From an uncultured Porphyromonadaceae bacterium (lineage in GTDB: Bacteria; Bacteroidota; Bacteroidia; Bacteroidales; Muribaculaceae), in contig CANEHE010000002.1 of the NCBI GenBank assembly GCA_947427285.1, forward strand, positions 104,506 to 168,505: a DNA stretch of 64,000 nucleotides. Direction: 5' to 3'. The translations under genes and the position numbers were made by a program. The notes beneath the pieces are model-generated. The model saw only the letters and a program-made list of their open reading frames with translations, was not told the DNA's origin and did no database searches. How positions within the stretch are numbered: the first letter of the stretch is position 1; every line of letters starts with the position of its first letter. Below, in pieces: positions 58,458-64,000 of the stretch.

Positions 58458-59060
58458 TCAGACCATAACCTCACCGGCCCCTTCTCTTAGCACAGTAAAG
58501 TCTGAAGTCGTACAATCTATTACCGTCGATGGTAATGTCCCACTCTCGGGACCAATCAGAAATATGTCGGCAATATTTTGGTATTGTTCTGCAATTAGTT
58601 CGGGAGCGATTATATCAGTATTATCCATTATGACGGATGTATTCAGAATCGGATTTCCCAATGTTTCTGCTATTTTACGAGCATCGGAAAATGCCGGAAT
58701 CCTTATGCCGATATTTTTCCTTCCCTTCAATGCACGTGGAAGTTTTGAATTTGCACGCAAAATGAAAGTGAAGGGGCCCGGAGTATTTGTTCGTATCAGT
58801 CTAAAGGCCTCATTGCCAATACGTGTATATTCAGATGCTTGAGAAATATCGGCACAAATCAGAGAAAATATGTTCTTATCTGGCGATACACCTTTGATGC
58901 GACATAATCGCTCTACAGACTTGGGGTTAAATATATCACAAGCGATTCCATAAAAGGTATCAGTAGGCCATATCATCACTTGACCGTCACGTAACATATC
59001 GGCAATCGCCATAGCCTGACGGTCAGATATATCGTTGTCATATAGAGGAATGGTCTTCAT
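58458..59060 (-). CDS. YrdC/Sua5 family protein (threonylcarbamoyl-AMP synthase type)
   Basis: 200 residues. The YrdC fold is seen in GQVMIWPTDTFYGIACDIFN, IKGVSPDKNIFSLICADIS and TPGPFTFILRAN, and NTSVI before the C-terminal STVIDCT. TsaC/Sua5 proteins make threonylcarbamoyl-AMP for the t6A37 tRNA modification. The KxR substrate motif is partly altered (K...DKN), so it may be the YciO-like branch. Follows the nucleosidase gene by 5 bases. Confidence 0.88.
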   Translation of the reverse strand: MKTIPLYDNDISDRQAMAIADMLRDGQVMIWPTDTFYGIACDIFNPKSVERLCRIKGVSPDKNIFSLICADISQASEYTRIGNEAFRLIRTNTPGPFTFILRANSKLPRALKGRKNIGIRIPAFSDARKIAETLGNPILNTSVIMDNTDIIAPELIAEQYQNIADIFLIGPESGTLPSTVIDCTTSDFTVLREGAGEVMV

Positions 59061-59065
59061 GTTTT

Positions 59066-59746
59066 TTAATCCAATGCTTCCAGCATCCCTTTCAAAGCTG
59101 TAAATGTAGCTTGTGGAGCATCATTCCAGAAATTGACATATTCCGCAAAATTATCACCGCTTCGCGGAGAGTCGCTGATTACACGAATAATCGCACAAGG
59201 AGTTCCCATCGCCGTACACGTCTGCAAAATAGAGGCAGATTCCATATCAACAGCCAATGCATCTGGAAAACGCGAACATATCTCTTCTATCTGGATACGA
59301 CTGTCTATAAATTTATCTCCGCTACAGATCAATCCTTTACGGAGATATGGGATGGCTGTTATTGCAGCATCAACCGGCTCTGACGCTGTTTTCATGCGCA
59401 CAGGGAAGCCATCGGCAGCTCCGTATTCCGTCCCGGGCCCACACCATACATCGTGATAGGCGACCTGAAGAGCGATCACAACATCCAGAGGATGTATATC
59501 TTCCGCTGCTCCTCCTGCCACACCGGTATTGATGACCAGATCCGGCTTCTCTTCCATTATCATCCGTTGTGTGGTCAAGGCGGAGTTCACTTTCCCTATT
59601 CCACACTGACCGACAGTGACATGATGATGACCAATAAATCCCTTTGTATATTCCCGACCGTCGATATTGATGACATGGGAATTTTCCACCATTGGCAACA
59701 GAAGCCGGAGTTCCTTGCCCATCGCAACCAAAATAAGTATCTTCAT
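59066..59746 (-). CDS. mtn: 5'-methylthioadenosine/S-adenosylhomocysteine nucleosidase
   Basis: 226 residues, PNP/UDP-phosphorylase fold. Hydrolyses MTA and SAH to adenine and the thioribose sugar. Expected catalytic residues are present: E12 (VAMGKEL), E169 (VDMESASI) and D192 (RVISDSP), with the nucleoside loop INTGVAGG. A futalosine hydrolase (MqnB) is a related possibility; MTAN is preferred on the MESASI and ISD motifs. Between the PurF-like and YrdC genes. Confidence 0.88.
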   Translation of the reverse strand: MKILILVAMGKELRLLLPMVENSHVINIDGREYTKGFIGHHHVTVGQCGIGKVNSALTTQRMIMEEKPDLVINTGVAGGAAEDIHPLDVVIALQVAYHDVWCGPGTEYGAADGFPVRMKTASEPVDAAITAIPYLRKGLICSGDKFIDSRIQIEEICSRFPDALAVDMESASILQTCTAMGTPCAIIRVISDSPRSGDNFAEYVNFWNDAPQATFTALKGMLEALD

Positions 59747-59778
59747 TGTATTACCCTTGTTTTAATCTGATTACTTAT

Positions 59779-61650
59779 TTAACGCTTTAATGTGTTTCCT
59801 TCGTAATAATTAATAAATGCATTATTCACCAGCCGATTTCCTCCTGGAGTAGGATAATCGCCGCTGAAATACCAGTCTCCGGTGTGGTGTGGTATGGCAC
59901 AATGCATACCATCAAGCGTCTGATAAACTATGCTGACCTTCGCATTCGTATCAGGAGGTGTAAGCATATCCGCTATCTTTCGTGACAGATCCTCATTACT
60001 GAATGGTGCGTATATATTCTTTACATAGTTTACAATCTCTTCCTTAGGGCGTTCTTGCTGAGCTTTGCAGAGCATATATGTATCGTGTATCACATTTTCA
60101 CGACCACTCTCCTTAAGCAGTTCCATGGCTGCGCGAAAAGCAATGAATTCTCCAAGACGTGACATATCTATTCCGTAGCAGTCCGGATATCTTACCTGAG
60201 GCGACGAGCTTACAATAACAATTTTCTTAGGTTCCAGTCGATCAAGAATGGAAATGACAGACTGGCGCAAGGTAGTGCCCCGGACTATACTGTCATCAAT
60301 CACAACAAGTGTGTCTGTTCCAGCTCGCACAGAACCATAAGTGATGTCGTATACGTGAGCTGCAAGATCGTCACGTGTAGATCCCTCTGCGATAAATGTG
60401 CGTAGTTTGATGTCTTTTATCGCAACTTTCTCGGTTCGTACACGTCGTTTTACAATCTTATGCAAAGATTCTCCTGAAGCCTTTCCCTGAGCGGCCAGAA
60501 GTTCTATATCCCGACATTTCTCCGCATCAAGTCGACGTTCCATTCCCTCGACAAGTCCAAGATATGCTACTTCCGCAGTATTGGGAATAAATGAGAACAC
60601 AGCATTGTCAAGATCATCCTCAATCTCTTTCAGTACCGCATCTGCCAACTGATGTCCTAATTCCTTTCGTTCCCTATAAATGTCAGTATCGGAACCACGA
60701 GAGAAATATATTCGTTCAAACGAGCATTGCCTCTCGTCTGCAGCAGGCAATATGCGTTCTGTACGGAATGTGCCGTTACGGTCTATGATCAAAGCTGCTC
60801 CAGGAGAAAGTTCCCTTACCTCATCGGCTTTTACGTGGAATGCCGTCTGAATGACGGGCCGTTCGCTGGCTGCTACAATTACTTCATCATCATAATAGTA
60901 GAATGCCGGCCGAATGCCGGACGGATCACGCATCAGCCAGGCGTCTCCATTGCCTACGATTCCACAGATGGCGTATCCTCCGTCCCAAAGCGGGGCACAA
61001 CGTCGCAGTAAGTTAGCAGTGTTCAGATCTTTCGCTATCGCTTCCGACAATGCCAGTCCCGTCAGACCATTGGCTCTGTGTATGGCATATAGTCGTTCGT
61101 TCTCACGATCAAGCGCATGTCCGAGTTGCTCCAAAAGGATAAATGTGTCGGCATAGAGACGGGGATGTTGTCCTGTCGCAGTAATTGCGGAAAAAACTTC
61201 ATCTACATTTGTCAGGTTGAAATTTCCACATAGGAGCATGTTACGTGAACTCCAGTTGTTGCGACGTAAAAATGGATGCACATAGCTGAGGCCCGACCGA
61301 CCAGTGGTACTATATCGAAGATGGCCCATGTAGACTTCCCCTTCAAAAGGGATGTCTTGAAGATGCAGTTTTTTTGCCTGAGCCATTTCATCTTCAATCT
61401 GGGAGAATACCTGTCGGATAGAATCTGTGCCTTCGGCCCGTTGCCGGAATATATATTCATTTCCTGGAGAGACATCGAGTTTCACACATCCGACTCCAGC
61501 ACCCTCCTGACCCCGATTATGTTCTTTCTCCATCAACAGATAGAGCTTATTAAGACCGTAGAGAGGACTACCGTATTTTTCGGTATAGTATTCAAGTGGC
61601 TTACGCAGACGCACCATGGCTATGCCGCACTCATGTTTTATCTGTTCCAT
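59779..61650 (-). CDS. PurF-like amidophosphoribosyltransferase paralog
   Basis: 623 residues, longer than the usual 470-510 of PurF. The N-terminal class II glutaminase begins MEQIKHECGIAMV; the nucleophile Cys would be C8 after removal of a short leader. The PRPP-binding loop of the phosphoribosyltransferase half is intact (TLVVIDDSIVRGTTLRQSV), as is VHPFLRRNNW/LCGNFNLTN of the glutaminase. I recall this long form as a second PurF-like protein in Bacteroidales, so it may not be the purine-pathway enzyme. Between smpB (30 bases) and mtn (32 bases). Confidence 0.85.
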   Translation of the reverse strand: MEQIKHECGIAMVRLRKPLEYYTEKYGSPLYGLNKLYLLMEKEHNRGQEGAGVGCVKLDVSPGNEYIFRQRAEGTDSIRQVFSQIEDEMAQAKKLHLQDIPFEGEVYMGHLRYSTTGRSGLSYVHPFLRRNNWSSRNMLLCGNFNLTNVDEVFSAITATGQHPRLYADTFILLEQLGHALDRENERLYAIHRANGLTGLALSEAIAKDLNTANLLRRCAPLWDGGYAICGIVGNGDAWLMRDPSGIRPAFYYYDDEVIVAASERPVIQTAFHVKADEVRELSPGAALIIDRNGTFRTERILPAADERQCSFERIYFSRGSDTDIYRERKELGHQLADAVLKEIEDDLDNAVFSFIPNTAEVAYLGLVEGMERRLDAEKCRDIELLAAQGKASGESLHKIVKRRVRTEKVAIKDIKLRTFIAEGSTRDDLAAHVYDITYGSVRAGTDTLVVIDDSIVRGTTLRQSVISILDRLEPKKIVIVSSSPQVRYPDCYGIDMSRLGEFIAFRAAMELLKESGRENVIHDTYMLCKAQQERPKEEIVNYVKNIYAPFSNEDLSRKIADMLTPPDTNAKVSIVYQTLDGMHCAIPHHTGDWYFSGDYPTPGGNRLVNNAFINYYEGNTLKR

Positions 61651-61680
61651 AATTATTCTGGGAGACTGATAATTATATAA

Positions 61681-62133
61681 TCATTTCATCATTACCCGGG
61701 CCAGATTGCGTTTATCTTCCCGCTCTTTGATGCTCTGGCGTTTATCATATTGCTTTTTACCGCGTCCTACTCCGATCACAAGTTTAGCGAATCCTCGTTC
61801 GGAAATAAATATCCGTAAAGGGATTATTGTAAACCCCGTGTCATCAGCTGCTTTTGCGATGCGTGCGATTTCCTTACGATTAAGCAACAGTTTTCTGTCC
61901 CGTCTTGTAGAATGATTGTTGTATGAGCCATAGAAGTATTCCGATATATTGATACCTTTGGCCCAGACTTCTCCGTTGTCTATTACGCAATATGAGTCTA
62001 CTAAAGAGGCTTTTCCGTTACGGATAGATTTTATTTCAGTCCCCGTGAGCACCATTCCGGCTGTAAAAGTCTCTGTAATCTCATAGTCGAACGAAGCCCT
62101 CCGGTTCTTTATATTGACTTGATTTGCTTTCAT
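61681..62133 (-). CDS. smpB: tmRNA-binding protein SmpB
   Basis: 150 residues. Delivers tmRNA to stalled ribosomes. Typical start [39 protein letters not shown], and basic C-terminal tail [17 protein letters not shown] then NLARVMMK. No tmRNA gene was recognised in the window. In the same run as the Yip1-type and PurF-like genes. Confidence 0.97.
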   Translation of the reverse strand: MKANQVNIKNRRASFDYEITETFTAGMVLTGTEIKSIRNGKASLVDSYCVIDNGEVWAKGINISEYFYGSYNNHSTRRDRKLLLNRKEIARIAKAADDTGFTIIPLRIFISERGFAKLVIGVGRGKKQYDKRQSIKEREDKRNLARVMMK

Positions 62134-62156
62134 TTATTTTATGATTATATATAGGG

Positions 62157-62936
62157 TCATGCCGGCAACATCAGCGAGAAAATCCAATGTAACAGAGCCG
62201 GGACTCCGATTGATAGAATTGATATTAAGACTATGGTCAAAGCCTCATGGTTTGTTTCTATACGCAAAAAACGGACCCCTTTAACTATAATATATATAGT
62301 ATAGAGCGGAAGAAACACCAATACCGGCTGAATAAATGGAAGTATATTGATCAACGTCTGTACTATAGTCAATGATGACATTGCGACCATTACAAAACAA
62401 TTTCCAAAATCTGTTGAAAACGCTTTCGCACAGTCCTTGTAGGTCATAGTCCTCAATAACACTCCAACAATAAAATATCCTAAAAAAAATGAGATGAAAG
62501 CAATAATGGCTTCTATCAGAAGAGTCTGAATAGAAGTCGTGCTGACGTAGAAAAGCATCGCGAATACGGAAACTGCCATTAAAGCCAACAATGGGTAAAA
62601 ACATCCTTGTGCAAACCTGTCGGGAGTAATTTTAGAACGCTTCAACTCTTTCCATCCGTCGACAGGAGTAAGGATTATCTTTAAAAAAAGCCGCACAGGG
62701 CTTTTCCCTTCAGGCGAAGATGGCATAAGGGTATTCTGGCCTGATGGTGCAGTGTTGTCTTCCATGACATAAAATCCGCTGACATCATCCGACGTCTGAC
62801 CACTATGAGACGATACGTCCTCTGGTTTCTCATCCTTATGATTATTAATTCTGTCGCAATCCGTACGCTCAGAGGTATCTTTCAAGTTTTTACTTGATAT
62901 ATGAGTGGTATTCCCTTCTTTTTCTGCTATATCCAT
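62157..62936 (-). CDS. Yip1-family membrane protein
   Basis: 259 residues. The first 75 are hydrophilic and low-complexity, then a conserved entry segment (SPVRLFLKIILTPVDGWKEL, split by eye) and five membrane helices between about 110 and 257. Matches bacterial Yip1-domain proteins, whose function is unknown. Heads a five-gene run (this gene, smpB, PurF-like, mtn, YrdC) from a strong promoter. Confidence 0.8.
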   Translation of the reverse strand: MDIAEKEGNTTHISSKNLKDTSERTDCDRINNHKDEKPEDVSSHSGQTSDDVSGFYVMEDNTAPSGQNTLMPSSPEGKSPVRLFLKIILTPVDGWKELKRSKITPDRFAQGCFYPLLALMAVSVFAMLFYVSTTSIQTLLIEAIIAFISFFLGYFIVGVLLRTMTYKDCAKAFSTDFGNCFVMVAMSSLTIVQTLINILPFIQPVLVFLPLYTIYIIVKGVRFLRIETNHEALTIVLISILSIGVPALLHWIFSLMLPA

Positions 62937-62952
62937 AATAAAAAATGAAATA

Positions 62953-62984
62953 CAAAATTAGCGATTATTTTTTATTTGAACAAA
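62953..62984 (-). promoter_or_regulatory. Promoter of the Yip1-smpB-purF-like-mtn-yrdC run
   Basis: Minus strand TTTG (62984-62981), 20 bases, TAATTTTG (62960-62953): perfect consensus, about 16 bases before the ATG. Confidence 0.8.
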
Positions 62985-63081
62985 CAGACTACCTATCAGC
63001 ATAATGCAATCTCCAATGCAAGGCTCAATACTTTCGACATTCTCAAGCCGCTTATAAAAGTAACCGGTTCATACCTCACTA

Positions 63082-63906
63082 TTATTTAAGGTTATTGTAT
63101 TCTTCATCAGTCACAGGCTCAAGCCATTCGTTGGAGGCGTTCTCGCCCGGTATCTCAAAAGCGAGATGTGCGAACCAACTGTCGGTGGAAGCCCCATGCC
63201 AGTGCTTCACGTTGGCGGGGATATGGATTACCGTGCCGGGTAATATCTCCTGCGCGGGTTTTCCTTCTTCCTGATACCAACCACGACCGGCAACGCCTAC
63301 GAGCATCTGACCTCCGCCGCTTGTGGCACGATGGATATGCCAGTTATTGCGACAACCCGGCTCAAAGGTGACATTTGAGAACGGAATCTGCGAGTCGGAG
63401 ATGCGGGCAAGGTAACTGTTGCCTTGAAAGTATTTGGCGTATGCCGTGTTAGGTTCGCCGATAGGGAATATCATTTCCTGCTGGAAGCGATCTTTTTCGG
63501 TTGTCACGTCTGTCGGGTCTGCCCAGACCTCTTTTGCCACACGAAAACCGGCCCATGCGTTGGGCCATCCGGCATAGAAAGCTGCCTGTGTAAGTAAAGC
63601 TGCAATTTCGTTCCGTGTAATACCATGCTTTTTTCCCATTTCAAGATGTGAACGGAACGAGGAATCTATCAGACCTTTTCCGAGAAGGATAGAGATTGTG
63701 ACCATGCTGTGGTCATGGAGCGAGAGGGTGCTATCATTCCATACCGCCTCGCCAAACAACACATCATCGTTAAGCTCCGCGAATTTCGGAGCGAAATCAC
63801 CGAGAACGGTACGCCCGGCAGTCTGGGTTATCTTATGCTGTGCCATAACATTCGTATTTGTTATTATAGAGATAATTGCAGTCAGTATTATTGCAAGATT
63901 TTTCAT
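63082..63906 (-). CDS. Secreted carboxymuconolactone decarboxylase-like/cupin fusion
   Basis: 274 residues with a signal peptide (cleavage near residue 22, NVMAQ). Residues 45-130 are a carboxymuconolactone decarboxylase-type helical domain (SLHDHSMVTISILLGKG; ITRNEIAALLTQAAFYAGWP) without the Cys-x2-Cys of AhpD, so it is not a peroxidase of that type. Residues 165-255 are a cupin with metal-ligand candidates H190, H192, Q200 and H237 (NNWHIHRATSGGGQMLV; IPANVKHWHG). Such fusions occur widely and are poorly characterised. Base composition looks slightly richer in G+C than its neighbours. Confidence 0.85.
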   Translation of the reverse strand: MKNLAIILTAIISIITNTNVMAQHKITQTAGRTVLGDFAPKFAELNDDVLFGEAVWNDSTLSLHDHSMVTISILLGKGLIDSSFRSHLEMGKKHGITRNEIAALLTQAAFYAGWPNAWAGFRVAKEVWADPTDVTTEKDRFQQEMIFPIGEPNTAYAKYFQGNSYLARISDSQIPFSNVTFEPGCRNNWHIHRATSGGGQMLVGVAGRGWYQEEGKPAQEILPGTVIHIPANVKHWHGASTDSWFAHLAFEIPGENASNEWLEPVTDEEYNNLK

Positions 63907-63954
63907 TCGTGTCCTATTGTATGACTATTTTCTTTCCATTTACAATATACAATG

Positions 63955-63975
63955 CTTCGGTAAAAATTACCGAAG
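63955..63975. repeat. 9-bp perfect inverted repeat upstream of the cupin fusion gene
   Basis: CTTCGGTAA (63955-63963) and TTACCGAAG (63967-63975) flank three bases. It lies about 50 bases upstream of the minus-strand start, so it could be an operator or the terminator of a gene beyond the window. No TAnnTTTG box was found near it. Confidence 0.5.
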
Positions 63976-64000
63976 TAGTTGAAACTTAAGTTAATATATC

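Overview
The window looks like chromosome of a gut-type Bacteroidales bacterium, plausibly Muribaculaceae. The evidence is: repeated promoter boxes of the Bacteroidota form TTTG-N19/20-TAnnTTTG; few Shine-Dalgarno sites; a second UvrA paralog, a PPi-dependent phosphofructokinase, DUF4293 and DUF3127 proteins and a PurF-like 623-residue protein, all familiar from Bacteroidales; and large secreted proteins of fibronectin-III and jelly-roll domains. The family-level placement is inference. I see no rRNA, tRNA, CRISPR array, prophage, transposase or other mobile element. Almost every kilobase is coding.

Layout. 1-6 kb: two tandem paralogous secreted multidomain proteins, the first cut by the window edge. 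6-8.7 kb (minus): an MFS sugar transporter with an unusual loop insertion, and endonuclease IV. 8.8-15.7 kb (plus): giant TamB-like protein, then malic enzyme fused to phosphotransacetylase. 15.8-22.3 kb (minus): DUF4293 protein, proS, dipeptidyl peptidase IV, an unknown membrane protein and miaA in tight succession. 22.5-28.5 kb (plus): TPR protein, P-loop kinase, UvrA paralog, small lipoprotein. 28.5-30.8 kb (minus): DEAD-box helicase coupled to a nitroreductase. 31-34.3 kb: ECF sigma factor, DJ-1 protein, DUF486 protein, Dus enzyme, thioredoxin lipoprotein. 34.5-43.2 kb: PPi-phosphofructokinase, TraB/GumN protein, M23 peptidase-MerR-pyrK-pyrD, alaS. 43.3-49.3 kb (minus): MlaEF-type ABC transporter, glycogen phosphorylase and synthase. 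49.6-52 kb: metallo-hydrolase, rsmG, DUF3127 protein, Crp/Fnr regulator. 52.1-58.4 kb (minus): a thiamin operon under a TPP riboswitch. 58.4-63 kb (minus): Yip1 protein, smpB, PurF-like protein, MTA/SAH nucleosidase, YrdC. 63-64 kb: secreted carboxymuconolactone decarboxylase/cupin fusion.

How genes work together. The clearest pathway is thiamin synthesis: ThiC makes the pyrimidine, ThiG with ThiH and ThiS makes the thiazole, ThiD phosphorylates the pyrimidine and ThiE joins the halves. Here ThiS is an in-frame C-terminal extension of ThiD, and no ThiF is visible. GlgA and GlgP form a glycogen synthesis/breakdown pair behind a long leader. PyrK and PyrD form the class 1B dihydroorotate dehydrogenase. 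Two divergent gene pairs (M23 peptidase/alaS and rsmG/DUF3127) have back-to-back promoters whose core boxes overlap or abut as palindromes.

I found no obvious new multi-gene defence or mobile system. The most unusual things are the ThiD-ThiS fusion, the palindromic divergent promoter at alaS, the loop insertion in the MFS transporter, the TPR/kinase/UvrA-paralog operon and a group of terminator hairpins whose loops share AATTAAT.
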